Source: Pteria penguin
Lineage: Eukaryota; Mollusca; Bivalvia; Pterioida; Pteriidae
Direction of reading: 5' to 3'
Assembly: GCA_035048485.1 (NCBI GenBank)
Contig: CM068586.1
Location: 46,350,287-46,414,286, forward strand
Length of the DNA stretch: 64,000 bases
Shown here: positions 11,269 through 23,129 of the stretch, piece by piece
Layout: each line of letters begins with the position of its first letter
How positions within the stretch are numbered: the first letter of the stretch is position 1
Notes under the pieces: model-generated
The model's database searches: none
Seen by the model: only the letters and a program-made list of their open reading frames with translations
Told to the model about the DNA's origin: nothing
Translations under genes and position numbers: made by a program

Positions 11269-11520
11269 TATTCTACTGGGGCGGGGTTTTGGTCTAGCAG
11301 AGACGGAGAAAGGTGTCGCCAATACAGGTGTCGTGCGGTCTGGCCCTGGGTCTTGTTTTTTTACCCTTGAAGGCTTGACGTGGTCCTCTTCCGTTTGACA
11401 GTTTTGCGTGACAGTGACGGCAAGGCCAAGGAAGGATCGGAATCTGTATCAGATGACTCATCCGACCAACCCTTCCGACAGATCATCGCTCCGAATCGCA
11501 TTTTCGTCAACATCCGACAT
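11269..11520 (-). pseudogene. first exon of the minus-strand gene (acidic N-terminus)
   Basis: An ATG at 11520 begins MSDVDENAIRSDDLSEGL. A one-base shift leads into WSDESSDTDSDPSLALPSLS and RKTVKRKRTTSS, and an in-frame TAA follows at an A run. The exon ends at a donor (AATA|GTAAGT at 11268). An acidic-serine block followed by a basic block suggests a nuclear, DNA-associated protein, but that is inference from composition. The frameshift and stop indicate decay or sequence error. I do not recognise the family. Confidence 0.45.
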
Positions 11521-11699
11521 TTCCAGGTAATATTCTCTTTTTTCTGGTTTAAATTAAGCGCGAATGTATTTGATGCTCGATTTAGTTTCGTACATACAGT
11601 AAAAATTATCTATAAATATAGAATCATTTCGTTCATCATCTAATCGTCAGTTTTTTAAAGAAGTTAATTGATATACTCAATTTCTGCTATTGATAATAA

Positions 11700-13210
11700 T
11701 CATGTATTTTATTTTTATTTTTTGGGAGGGGGGAGGTTACGGAAAGTTCGAAACTAATCCGGCGGTCATTGCCTCTGGTCAGCAGCATTTTGGCGGTTCA
11801 TCAATATACATGTGCCTAATATTCATTATCATTGAGTAGACATAAAGAATTATCACTTTCTTTGTCGTAAAGTACTTTACTTTACATGTACAGTAGAAGC
11901 TGTTCATTTTTACGCTGTTACTAGTAGAGTATTTGTCGTAAACTGAGACTGAGAGTGAAGTCAGGACTCGGCCTCAGGTGCCAAAACGGCAGTATAGTTG
12001 GGTAGGTGTTCAAAATTGCAAGGAATCAATATTTATATTATAATTTACATGCATGAATGAGTGGCTCAATCTGAGTAGATTTGTAAACTTGCCTTTGGTT
12101 TTGCATGCTTTTATTTGGACCCAAATTTTTACCCAAATTATTTATCTATCATCAGCTAGAGACTTACAAACAAGAAGGATTGGAATCTCGGCTTTTCTCG
12201 CTAACATCTCGCATGACGGTTTGTTATGCAAATGAGATCTCGCGACGTTCGGTACTCTCAGAACTTCATACAGCAAATAAGTAAAATCACGAGAATACCG
12301 ATAGTTGCTTCCTTGTCAACAATGCTTGTTTGTAAATACTGTATTTATTTATTTTTTTATTTAATTTCCATAGTAAAATCTAACTTGTGATATTTTCAGT
12401 TTGCATCGATATATGTATAGGAGACATTATGACAAAAAAAAATGTAAAATGCCATTTCTATTTAAAACATTGTTTAAAATATGGCTTTTGTATTTATCCC
12501 TTCTCCCTCGTTCCGCTATGTACCACATTCATATAGGCAGAGACATATGTCTCTTATATAGGTGCAAGAAGTAGTTCCCTATTAAGTATGCCGGTCGGTG
12601 AAAGGGTGATGCTTTGTTTTACCTCTGTTAATTAAAGTGTTGTTTAGCAATTAACACGTGAGACAGGTGTGTCGCTTAGCCGACCTATAATGGCTGGTTG
12701 TGTCATTTCATATTTCCATTACGGGTGGTACTTTCTAAGCGAATGTCCCATTTCCTTTCTTGGGAATATGATTTACACATTATGATTGAGTTTACAACAG
12801 TGATGACGACAATTTTCAAATTGACACCCAGAATAAGAATCATGGCAGATCTTCTATTTGATGAAAACAACAGGGAGGTTATAATAGAATGTTGTATTAT
12901 TTTACTTAATAGCTTGAGCTTTATTAGGTCAAGTATCCTTTACTATGATGAGTGCAGATCGAGAGCAGATTTTCGATGCACAAACTGATAAGTGACTGCG
13001 CTATTGTAGAATACTTTACGAAGTTCTTGTCAACAATTAACCCAAGGACAATCAATTTTTCAAACCTACATGGAACAATACCTAAGAAAACGCCTGTCAA
13101 ATTCTCTTCGTCAAAGGTCGCAGAGGGACACAGAGATAAGACCCTATATACATGTATTAAACCTTATACATGTAGATATAAATGCCAACATAATTTAAAA
13201 AATATATATT
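11700..13210. other. no gene seen; interior of the CACTA-type element
   Basis: No recognisable domain on either strand. Open frames at 12698-13299 lack family motifs. The transposase core would be expected somewhere between here and 15 kb but is not visible. Confidence 0.45.
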
Positions 13211-13214
13211 TAAG

Positions 13215-13850
13215 GCTAGGCCACACACTAGAGTTTCATGTACATTTTGGTACCAACATATCACATGTACACCATGTGATACTTGAGAAAATTAAATAAT
13301 TCAATCCGACCTGTCAAAATTTTCTTTGTAATGGGTCGCAAATAATTGGAGATTAAGACCCCGGTGTATGGAACCTTATAGACATAACATTGTCCATAAA
13401 ATTAAATGAAAGTTATTTTAGTGCACACACTAGAGTCTCATGTACATTTTGATGCAAAACACATCATATGTAAACCTTGTAATACTTGAGAAAATGGGAA
13501 AATTCAAATGAACCTGCCTTTTTTTTACTTCATTTATCGCTCAAGGAGTACAGGATACAACACCTTAGTATAAACCTTTGTAGATAAAACGTTGGCAAGA
13601 AAATGAAATAAAAACTAGTTTTAATGCATGTTCCAAAGTCTCATGATTTTATTGATTCCAACAGCATTTCTGTACACCCCGAAACATAGGAGAATATGGG
13701 GTAATTCATACAGGTCTATAGACCGTTAGACGAAATATGCAGGAGGTCAGCTTCGAAACATCCTACTTTAAAATGGAATTCCCAAACCATTTTCTCACAA
13801 ACTACTCAGAAATTGCATGTAATACTGATACTAAAAATTAATTTAATATC
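13215..13850 (+). repeat. degenerate tandem repeat, about 202-bp period, three copies
   Basis: The words ACACACTAGAGTTTCATGTA (13225), ACACACTAGAGTCTCATGTA (13427) and CCAAAGTCTCATG (13633) recur about 202 bp apart, each followed by diverged ACTTGAGAAAAT and AGGAGAATATGG blocks. Copies diverge strongly, so the array is old. Confidence 0.6.
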
Positions 13851-14474
13851 TTCAGTATCAATGGCAACATACGTTTGATGTGGATGTTTAGAGGATCTAA
13901 CAGATTTTGCTGAATTGTTTAGCCAGGTAGTTCTCGGCCGCGATAGCTATTGTTTTCTGGTTAGGTCTCGTCACAGATCTCGTGCCACGCAATAGTTCAG
14001 TAAGATTTCCCTTCGTGTATAGGGAGTTGCCAATCCTTCTTGTTTATAAGTCCTTGCTATCATTAATACATTATAGATTAGAACCAACACTACACTACAG
14101 CCTACAGGAACCTAAATATCGGTCATTAAGCTATGTAATCAATATAATCCCAATACTGAGCCCATCCCTTCCCCTTGGGAACTGAAGTGGAAGTTCACCA
14201 AACGGGGAATTATTTGTTGCCTTTAGTTTTATTTAAGGTGTATACATTGGTATTTCACAAACATTCTAATTTGTACTATTTTCATAATTTTGTATATATT
14301 GATTAATTTCTTTTTGTTTTTTGACAGGAATATCTGTCGATTGAATTCTCACATGCTTGTCATTTTATGACCTTTCAAAATATCATCTAGAGATCAAGGG
14401 CCCAATTGAGGTACATATGTTATTAAACTTTCATGTTATATATCACTTTCAATTAAAGATGTTTTCAATATGTG

Positions 14475-14755
14475 TGAAGCCAGCTTGGCTCAGTAGTAGA
14501 GCGCTCAACTACTGACCGAGAGGTCCTGGTTCAAGCCTCCTGGTAGTCATGCTGGTGTCTGTCCTTCGGATGAGACAGTAAAAACCGTTGTCCCGTTTCG
14601 CGATAAACGTGGCACGTTAAAGATCCTCACTGCTTTGGATGGGCCTATTGAAAGGTCAAAATTTATGTAACCTGCATCAGTCAGATGCTGTCACCATATA
14701 TGTAAAATATTCGTGGTGTGACGTAAAACAACGTCAACAAACAAACAAACAATAT
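14475..14755 (+). mobile_element. SINE family B, full-length, plus strand
   Basis: The tRNA-like head is GCCAGCTTGGCTCAGTAGTA with a B-box-like GGTTCAAGCCTCC. The body is shared with copies at 3827, 20046 and 42057 (TCCTTCGGATGAGACAGTAA, ACGTTAAAGATCCTCACTG), ending GTGACGTAAAACAACG and an ACAAACAA-type tail. The family is tRNA-derived. I do not assign a published name. Confidence 0.82.
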
Positions 14756-15042
14756 ATGTGTAGTTTGAGTTGTTTTTGATAATGAAGAGTAACTTTTTGA
14801 AAATACTGAAATCAGATGATTTTGAATGTCGGGTCATATTTGGACTGTAAATATCAATTGTGGTGACATTTCTTTAAATATTCTTTAATATTAATAATAT
14901 ATATTCCTTGTTAAATTGTTTGTGTATACTGCAAGACGCAAATGTCCTTTTCCATATTGATTTGGTTTTGAGAACATTTAACCACTTAGCTTAATGTTTG
15001 CTTTAAGATTTATTATAAATTATTCTCATTAATATAGATTAA

Positions 15043-15252
15043 ATGGGACGTCACTCATTAGAAAACAAAAGAAGACAAAGGAGACTGAAAAGAAAAACCA
15101 AAAAACAAAGACTTGGAAAGGCAAATAATGAACCTTTTGCAGATTATGATGATAATGTTAGTGAAAAATCAGAGGAGTTCAGTTCTTGCCGTTCAGAAAG
15201 ATCTGACAATGACGTCAATGAAAATTTAACTTTTATTGAAAAAGAAATATAA
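15043..15252 (+). pseudogene. lysine/arginine-rich 5' coding remnant in the CACTA-type element
   Basis: A 70-codon frame starts MGRHSLENKRRQRRLKRKTK and becomes acidic/serine-rich (ADYDDNVSEKSEEFSS). The same frame continues past a TAA as KERKKDVHIEPVKRKSDYVT before further stops. Its basic start and position just before the transposase C-terminal exon suggest an N-terminal remnant of the transposase gene brought close by deletion. I recognise no domain, so this is inference. Confidence 0.35.
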
Positions 15253-15399
15253 AAAGAAAGGAAAAAAGATGTACACATAGAACCAGTCAAAAGAAAGTCA
15301 GACTATGTGACAGCAAAAGATCTTTTTGAAAAAAAAAAACATACTTGCATATATATCCACACCTCTAAGACCTGATAATTTCATGTATGCCAAAGTCAT

Positions 15400-15827
15400 T
15401 TAAAAAATGTCCAACAGTATTTTTTTGAGGAGAAGTGTATGGATCATATCAATCACATCATAAACGTTCATCATATGTAATGACCTACTGGCACTCTAAT
15501 AATGGACACATTTTAGGGGAAGTTGGCACGGGTGACCTCGTCCCAGGAGTTACACAATATTTTATTGAGCATAATCTTATAGTAGAAAATGAAAGTAGAG
15601 TTCATTTATTTGCCAAGGTATTGTGGCTTATGCCCCTCCCTAACAGGTACAGATATCATTGTGGAAAGCCTGTAGAAGTATGGACAAGAAACTTGTATGA
15701 TGTATTTGGAGAATCTGTATTTATTCCTGTTCAGCGCCTAAATTGTAAATACATCTGTGCAGATGGTAAACTTTACAATAAAGATGTTTCATATATATGT
15801 CCTTCCATTAAAAGTATCAATATATAA
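15400..15827 (+). pseudogene. CACTA/EnSpm-type transposase, C-terminal exon
   Basis: A frame of about 130 codons ends at the stop at 15827. It reads YGSYQSHHKRSSYVMTYW, then PGVTQYFIEHNLIVENE, KPVEVWTRNLYDVFGE, SVFIPVQRLNCKYICADGKL and DVSYICPSI. The pattern (S-S-Y-V, P-G-V-x-x-Y-F, P-V-E-V-W-x-x-N-L, F-I-P-V-Q-R-L, a C-x-C-like segment, V-x-x-x-C-P) is the one I know from the C-terminal part of animal CMC/EnSpm transposases, where host-facing residues follow the catalytic core. The core is absent, and an in-frame stop lies just upstream of the ATG at 15435, so the protein cannot be functional. It agrees with the CACTGCAT ends and 3-bp duplication. Confidence 0.68.
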
Positions 15828-15907
15828 TGCCAGTGCAATAGTTTTGTGCAGTTTTGTTAAATTTATGTATTACATTCTTATTTCCCATTGTATGTCTGTC
15901 TGGAAAC

Positions 15908-18537
15908 CATGGTATTTCAATAGTGAGGTCATAGTGGAATAGTGTTTCGTCCTGTGCCAGTTAGCTTTAGCTTTCATGGAAGGATGTTTCACTATGCCAG
16001 TTTTGTCAATTTATTAGGTCTTTTTGTATTGTATTTCAGTAGTGAGGTCTTGGTGGAATAGTGTTTCGTCCTGTGCCAGTTAGCTATAGCTTTCATGGAA
16101 GGATGTTTCACTATGCCAGTTTTGTCAATTTATTAGGTCTTTTTGTCTAGTATTTCAATTGTGAGGTCATAGTGGAATAGTGTTTCGTCCTGTGCCAGTT
16201 AGCTTTAGCTTTCATGGAAGGATGTTTCACTATGCCAGTTTTGTCAATTTATTGGGTGTTTTTGTATTGTATTTCAGTAATGAGGTCATAGTGGAATAGT
16301 GTTTCGTCCTGTGCCAGTTAGCGATAGCTTTCATGGAAGGATGTTTCACTATGCCAGTTTTGTCAATTTATTGGGTCTTTTTGTCTTGTATTTCAATAGT
16401 GAGGTCATAGTGGAATAGTGTTTCGTCCTGTGCCAGTTAGCTTCAGCTTTCATGGAAGGATGTTTCACTATGCCAGTTTTGTCAATTTATTGGGTATTTT
16501 TGTATTGTATTTCAATAGTGAGGTCATAGTGGAATAGTGTTTCGTCCTGTGCCAGTTAGCTATAGCTTTCATGGAAGGATGTTTCACTATGACAGTTTTG
16601 TCAATTTATTAGGTCTTTTTGTCTAATATTTCAATTGTGAGGTCATAGTGGAATAGTGTTTCGTCCTGTGCCAGTTAGCTTTAGCTTTCATGGAAGGATG
16701 TTTCACTATGCCAGTTTTGTCAATTTAAATGGTCTTTTTGTATTGTATTTCAGTAGTGAGGTCATATTGGAATAGTGTTTCGTCCTGTGCCAGTTAGCGA
16801 TAGCTTTCATGGAAGGATGTTTCACTATGCCAGTTTTGTCAATTTATTGGGTCTTTTTGTCTTGTATTTCAATAGTGAGGTCATAGTGGAATAGTGTTTC
16901 GTCCTGTGCCAGTTAGCTATAGCTTTCATGGAAGGATGTTTCACTATGCCAGTTTTGTCAATTTATTAGGTCTTTTTGTCTAATATTTCAATTGTGAGGT
17001 CATAGTGGAATAGTGTTTCGTCCTGTGCCAGTTAGCTTTAGCTTTCATGGAAGGATGTTTCACTATGCCAGTTTTTTCAATTTAAATGGTCTTTTTGTAT
17101 TGTATTTCAGTAGTGAGGTCATATTGGAATAGTGTTTCGTCCTGTGCCAGTTAGCGATAGCTTTCATGGAAGGATGTTTCACTATGCCAGTTTTGTCAAT
17201 TTATTGGGTCTTTTTGTCTTGTATTTCAATAGTGAGATCATAGTGGAATAGTGTTTCGTCCTGTGCCAGTTAGCTATAGCTTTCATGGAAGGATGTTTCA
17301 CTATGCCAGTTTTGTCAATTTATTAGGTCTTTTTGTATTGTATTTCAGTAGTGAGGTCTTGGTGGAATAGTGTTTCGTCCTGTGCCAGTTAGCTATAGCT
17401 TTCATGGAAGGATGTTTCACTATGCCAGTTTTGTCAATTTATTAGGTCTTTTTGTCTAGTATTTCAATTGTGAGGTCATAGTGGAATAGTGTTTCGTCCT
17501 GTGCCAGTTAGCTTTAGCTTTCATGGAAGGATGTTTCACTATGCCAGTTTTGTCAATTTATTGGGTGTTTTTGTATTGTATTTCAGTAGTGAGGTCATAG
17601 TGGAATAGTGTTTCGTCCTGTGCCAGTTAGCGATAGCTTTCATGGAAGGATGTTTCACTATGCCAGTTTTGTCAATTTATTGGGTCTTTTTGTCTTGTAT
17701 TTCAATAGTGAGGTCATAGTGGAATAGTGTTTCGTCCTGTGCCAGTTAGCTATAGCTTTCATGGAAGGATGTTTCACTATGCCAGTTTTGTCAATTTATT
17801 AGGTCTTTTTGTATTGTATTTCAGTAGTGAGGTCTTGGTGGAATAGTGTTTCGTCCTGTGCCAGTTAGCTATAGCTTTCATGGAAGGATGTTTCACTATG
17901 CCAGTTTTGTCAGTTTATTGGGTCTTTTTGTCTAGTATTTCAATTGTGAGGTCATAGTGGAATAGTGTTTCGTCCTGTGCCAGTTAGCTTTAGCTTTCAT
18001 GGAAGGATGTTTCACTATGCCAGTTTTGTCAATTTATTAGGTCTTTTTGTATTGTATTTCAGTAGTAAGGTCTTGGTGGAATAGTGTTTCGTCCTGTGCC
18101 AGTTAGCTATAGCTTTCATGGAAGGATGTTTCACTATGCCAGTTTTGTCAATTTATTAGGTCTTTTTGTCTAATATTTCAATTGTGAGGTCATAGTGGAA
18201 TAGTGTTTCGTCCTGTGCCAGTTAGCTTTAGCTTTCATGGAAGGATGTTTCACTATGCCAGTTTTGTCAATTTATTGGGTGTTTTTGTATTGTATTTCAG
18301 TAGTGAGGTCATAGTGGAATAGTGTTTCGTCCTGTGCCAGTTAGCGATAGCTTTCATGGAAGGATGTTTCACTATGCCAGTTTTGTCAATTTATTGGGTC
18401 TTTTTGTCTTGTGTTTCAATAGTGAGGTCATAGTGGAATAGTGTTTTGTCCTGTGCCAGTTAGCTATAGCTTTCATGGAAGGATGTTTCACTATGCCAGT
18501 TTTGTCAATTTATTAGGTCTTTTTGTATTGCATTTCT
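15908..18537 (+). repeat. 119-bp satellite array, 22 monomers, no length variation
   Basis: The phrase CCTGTGCCAGTTAGC occurs 22 times from 15951 to 18450, and 21 intervals x 119 bp accounts exactly for the distance, so no net indel occurs in about 2.6 kb. Monomers differ at diagnostic sites. The triplet after GTTAGC (TTT, GAT, TAT) runs mostly as TTT-GAT-TAT or TTT-GAT-TAT-TAT blocks, a higher-order repeat of three to four monomers. Both edges pass into diverged monomers (about 15830-15907 and 18540-18640). It lies directly downstream of the transposase exon, inside the CACTA-type element. Confidence 0.95.
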
Positions 18538-18639
18538 ATTTTGGTCATGGTATGATTGTATTTCCGAAAATTTGTCCAGAAAGTTTTCATTTGTTTTGAT
18601 TGAAAGATGTTTTATTATTCCTGTACAGTTTTAATGGAT

Positions 18640-20040
18640 GTATATCTTCGTCTCCTAGTGAGTATACTTTAACAAATGATGTTTCATTGGGATGTATCAA
18701 TTAGAGAGCTTGAGCAATAGTATTTGTATTTTAGCCGTCCTTTACAATGAATTTATCATAATGATTTTTGAGAATTTATTTTATTACATTGCATGTGCAT
18801 CTTGTGTCACTATGATCAACCATATGTATCATTTATGGTTGTATGGAATTTGTATTGGATATGTTATGTATTATATGATTTTAAATTCACTGTAAAGTTT
18901 ATGTATTGATTCTTATTTTCATGATCCAGGCTAATATAACCAAGAAGAAATTATGTTGGATTGTCTATTTCTCTGTTGCTTGATGTTATTGCCTTGCATG
19001 AATTTCAATTGATCACTTTGTCCGTCGTTCGTCCGTCCGGTTGTCACACTTTCACAATACAGCACGGACGACACGTATGTTCCTCAGAACACTATTCTTC
19101 CCATTTTTAGCTCTACTGGTTTATTTTTTGCGGGGAGGGAAAGATTAAAACAAAGAGAGGGAACCGACATTTAAGAATTGTAAAAATGGAAATAAATATC
19201 GGACATGAGAAGGCAAATTCACAACTTTGAAAATCGGTAACAAGACAACTCCGTGATAATGGTCTATGTGGTCACGCGGCACAGCAAAATGAGTCGAACA
19301 TTCCTTGCTGAAAGGAACTGTCCGGGACAAAATGAAAAAAAATCTAGAAATGGTGCAAATACGAATCTAAAGTTTTATTGTGGGCCGGCTATCCTTTGAT
19401 ATAAGTTTGGGAAAGTCGCATGCGTTTCTGCGGTACAGTAAGACCCCCCCCCCCCCCCAGGATTTTACACCAATGAAAAAATTAGGATTTTATTCACTGC
19501 GGAGAGAGCATGTGTCGCCTCTCTGACCCAGTTTGATAGATACATGTAAATGTAGTACGTTACAGCAGAGAAGTATTAAATTTGTTGGAATGTTTTCTGG
19601 GGATGGGTGTTACCTTGCAATTTTTTAATATTTGACGCGCTTTCTTCATAACCAAATTATTATTCGGTTGCCTAAGTGACTTTTGGTTGATATCCAATCG
19701 GAGCATCATCGCCATTTTTTACAAAAAAATATATCTTTTTTTGCGTACGGAAATGGTCGAGTTGTAATATTACGACTGAATAATAGTGTGATGTAAGTCC
19801 TACTTAAACTTTCAGAATACAGAATGCTACGCTAAGAAGGACCAATTACAATTGTTTCTTCTGGCAAGACGATAAACCTTAATTAGTGTTTATAAATTGA
19901 AACTTGAGAATAAAAAGATCACCAACCAGCACGGCCACACCACTACCAAAAGTTTACCAGTGAAGGGTTGGTTACCTCAGAAAACCTCAAGTTGCTTATA
20001 GATTGGGTTATGTTTTGTTGTTAAAAATAAATTGTGGGTT
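18640..20040. other. no gene seen; fragments of older repeats
   Basis: AT-rich. It contains a GTCCGTCGTTCGTCCGTCCG stretch at 19020 and TTTTTAGCTCTACTGGT at 19105, the inverse of the end of the core-repeat element at 37340, plus a C run at 19443-19459. No coding support. Confidence 0.5.
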
Positions 20041-20045
20041 AATGG

Positions 20046-20305
20046 ATTAATTATAGTTTCACGTCACTCCACGACTATTTCACGTACATGGTGACGGTAT
20101 CTACCTGATGCATTGCATAGAAATTTATACTTCTGTAACGGACCCTCCCGAAGAAGTGGGGAATCTTTTACGTGTCACGCCTACCGTGATACGGGACCTC
20201 TGTTTCTACTGTCCAATTTGAAAGACGGATCACCGATGTGCCCACGGCGGAAGTCGAACCCGCGACCTTTCGGTCACCTCGTCCACTGAGCCCACCGACT
20301 TAAAA
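20046..20305 (-). mobile_element. SINE family B, full-length, minus strand
   Basis: The minus strand carries a tRNA-like head with a B-box (GGTTCGACTTCCGCC, from GAAGTCGAACCC on the plus strand) and an A-box-like region near 20270-20300, then the family body and a GTGACGTGAAA 3' end. It is diverged from the copy at 14475 by scattered substitutions. Confidence 0.78.
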
Positions 20306-21084
20306 CATATAGTAGATGATATGGCTAGTAATTTTAAAAGTACATTTCCATACTAAATGCAGGCTAATTCGTACGTCTGATAAATTCGCTATTGCCATGC
20401 CTTATGTACTGAATTGGCTAAATGAGCCCAAATATAAACTATTAGCTGAAAAGGAAGTGATACTGGAGATTTATATGTCTGTGGTCGATCATCATGCATG
20501 GTCTTTATATGTCTGCTAATTAACAGTCGCATGTCTGTACAATACATATTTTAAAACGTTATTCTGTTTTTAAAATTTTTTGCAGTTTTATCAAACATCC
20601 CATTCCGGCCCACACTTTGGTTCTTGCACCAAATTGTCTCTTGTAAATATATATATGTGTGTGTACTAGTATATGGCTGTGTTTCCCCAGTCGGTAATGG
20701 AAAAAAAATCTATTTATCGTACAGACATCATTTTCCTGTAAATGATAGGTGATAGAGATGTACAGATATCAGAAATATATAAGGTTGTCTTGAACTTGGT
20801 CAGGTATTTTACTCTGTCACCATTAAAGTGAAAGGACAATGTCCGGATGGCTTATGTGAAAGGATAGTGTCCGATTTCACTTAAAAGAAACATTTACACT
20901 TGATACAAATACATTTTTTGCTTAGATTGACTTCCTGGTGTATTACACCGTCAATTATATGTAAATACCACATTTGATTAGTAACTTAACTAATATTGCA
21001 ATACCAAACACAGTAAATTATATTTACGAGTCCTAACACGATTACTGATGCAGTCATTCTAACATGATTATTTTAAATCTCCAA

Positions 21085-21268
21085 ATAAAATAAAACGAAA
21101 ACTCCAATTATATTCCATACTCTAAGTTTACTTGGAGTTTAATGTCAATAAACTTCTATTATACATGAGGTATAATGCAACATTAAACTTTCTTTTACTT
21201 CACATATAATTTCATATTAAATTTTAATTTTATGTTAAACTTCAAGTATATTTCAAGTTTAATGAATT
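21085..21268 (-). repeat. right subterminal region of the CACTA-type element
   Basis: It contains diverged, partly inverted versions of words from the left 75-bp repeats (TTAAACTTCAAGTATA, ACTTCACATATAAT, GGAGTTTAATG). Order and spacing are irregular, unlike the clean left array. Confidence 0.6.
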
Positions 21269-21271
21269 ATA

Positions 21272-21302
21272 ATTTTCATTAAACGTCTTTTTTCATGCAG
21301 TG
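21272..21302 (-). repeat. right terminal inverted repeat of the CACTA-type element
   Basis: Inverse of the left end: it ends ATGCAGTG at 21302, followed directly by the TAG duplication. Confidence 0.82.
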
Positions 21303-22491
21303 TAGCTTTCTTGTCTTTCTTGTTGTCGAGCTCCTCTAGCGACTGCACAACCGTATCGAAAAGTGAACAGTGCATCGGCCCTAGCACTCCACCGTGTTTC
21401 ACATAGCATTCTTATTTTGGTTCGTCGGCCTAATTCTTCTTTGGCTTCAGCGTTGTCGCTAAATTTTTCCTGAAAAGCAGATAAACGCTTTGCGGAGTAA
21501 CTGAACACAAACGAAATCTCTTGCACCTTGTCCATCATATTTCGTACTAGCGGTAATGTGCATGCTTTTGTTATTGCTAAGTTGAGGCAATGAGCTTTAC
21601 AGTGAACATATGGTGCTAACGGATATTGCTGCTGAATAATAGCTTGAACACCGTTGTTTTTACCGCTCATGTTTGAAGCACCATCATAGGCCTGGGCTCT
21701 CATGTTATCTTTCTGAACACCGTATTTATCCAAGGCACCGAGAAATTGATCTGCTAGCTGTGCACCAGTAAAGTCTTCCGCTCAACAAAGCCTAAAAACT
21801 CCTCACGAACCTCAACTGAACCATCTTGTTTTTTGTCAACAAATCTGACACATACAGAAATCTGTTCTTTTGTCGACGAATCTGTATCCTCGTCGGCAAT
21901 AAGGGCAAAACATGGTGCTTTGTTGCAATCTGTAACAATACCGGTTCGTATTTGGTCTGCACAAATATCTAACAACCCATTCTGGATCTTTGGGGACAAA
22001 TAACGCACTTTTTTAGTTTTGTCGTTTAAGTGATCATTCAACAAGTCATCTGACAGAGCACGATAATGTAAAATTGAGATAAAGTTTCCTTTGCTCTCTT
22101 CGTGTCCCCGAATTGCAATATTCTGCTTTCCACAAAGGACAAGCGCTTCTATCAGGCGTGCCAATATTTTCCGGTTCTTTTGCAAACGAGCTTGCTTTGT
22201 TTACCTGCATGCATATGTCTCCTGACTTTCCTTTGAATACGGATACGAATGACTCGGCCGCTACGTCACAACTGTGGTGATTAGACCCTTTGTTTGGTGT
22301 GGCGTTGTATTGCTGTACCGATATTTGCCCAGTCGTTTATAGGTGTTATGAATCCTGTTGCCTTACCCTCCTTGTCCCCAAACAAGCAACAAACACTGCA
22401 ATATAAGGCGTCTTCGGAGACCGAATAACGAAGCCAGCGATGCTGATATAGCAAATCTGGGTTCAGCTTTCTGTTCTTGCCCCGAATATAC
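21303..22491 (-). pseudogene. hAT transposase, exon 2 5' portion (TTF zinc finger and DUF4371-like core)
   Basis: After the acceptor at 22492 the frame reads YIRGKNRKLNPDLLYQHRWL, then the TTF-type cysteine motif ALYCSVCCLFGDKEGK and TPINDWANIG. It continues with HHSCDVAAESFVSVFKGKSG, NRKILARLIEALVLCGKQNI, ALIADEDTDSSTKEQISVCV (an acidic position of the catalytic core), QAYDGASNMSGKNNGVQ, HCKAHCLNLAI and ETRWSARADALFTF. Single-base frameshifts are needed near 22290, 22190, 21780 and 21355. With them the protein is collinear with ZMYM1-like hAT transposases. It ends at the CACTA insertion, where the frame V-V-Q-S-L-E-E-L-D-N-K-K joins the C-terminal part at 2814. Four shifts suggest decay, though homopolymer-type assembly error cannot be excluded. 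Confidence 0.85.
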
Positions 22492-23003
22492 CTACAACAA
22501 GCAAACTTTGTTTCGCCTTATCGTACATCTGACAATCCACATCATGGGTGAAATGAATAAATATAAATATATATGATTTGTCCGAATTGTGCACTATCCT
22601 ATGATACAATGTACATGACTATGGATGACAATGATCAAAATGTAGGTCAATGCACATACTGCCTAGACCACGACATTGCTTTAACACACATTTGAGTAAA
22701 AGTGACCATATTTCGTTCAAACGTGATATAAGACAAATAAGATCAATGACCTAAGTGAATTTTGCGGTAAAATCCTATTCATTCCAACCCACAGTCTTTG
22801 AAATCTTTACCGATTCCGATCAGGTATTTGAGCAACAAACATGTAAACGGACTTTAATGATCATTCTCAATCTCCTGTGTAGTAAATGATCAAATTAATC
22901 GATACCACATTTCACCATTTTCATGTACTATTTTCATGAAATGTGTGTGCTTTTATCACACGTATATTCATTCCGATAGGCCCAAAATACCCCGCAACAC
23001 ACC

Positions 23004-23007
<4 letters not shown>

Positions 23008-23042
<35 letters not shown>
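23008..23042. repeat. (CA)n microsatellite
   Basis: About 17 CA units preceded by CCCA repeats, inside the hAT intron. Confidence 0.9.
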
Positions 23043-23044
<2 letters not shown>

Positions 23045-23129
23045 TTGAGACCACTACATGTACGCGAGACTTTAACCATTATTTATTTTACAACGATTAA
23101 GAAACAAGTTAATAACTTATATTAATCGT

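Larger units (their letters stand above)
2815..21302 (+). mobile_element. 18.5-kb CACTA/EnSpm-type transposon inside the hAT transposase gene
   Basis: The left end reads CACTGCATCAAAAATGGC and the inverse of the right end reads CACTGCATGAAAAAAGAC, with similarity over about 31 bp. Both flanks carry TAG (2812-2814 and 21303-21305), a 3-bp duplication as expected for CACTA elements. Subterminal repeats are present on the left (75-bp units) and, more diverged, on the right. Inside are a transposase 3' exon with the CMC/EnSpm C-terminal signature, a decayed minus-strand multi-exon gene, a 119-bp satellite array, and later SINE and Helentron-like insertions. I see no DDE catalytic core, so this copy is probably non-autonomous. 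The element interrupts a codon of the hAT gene precisely. Confidence 0.85.

Noticed and set aside
15908..18537. CRISPR-like array
   Set aside because: Units are contiguous 119-bp near-identical monomers with no unique spacers, in animal-type DNA.
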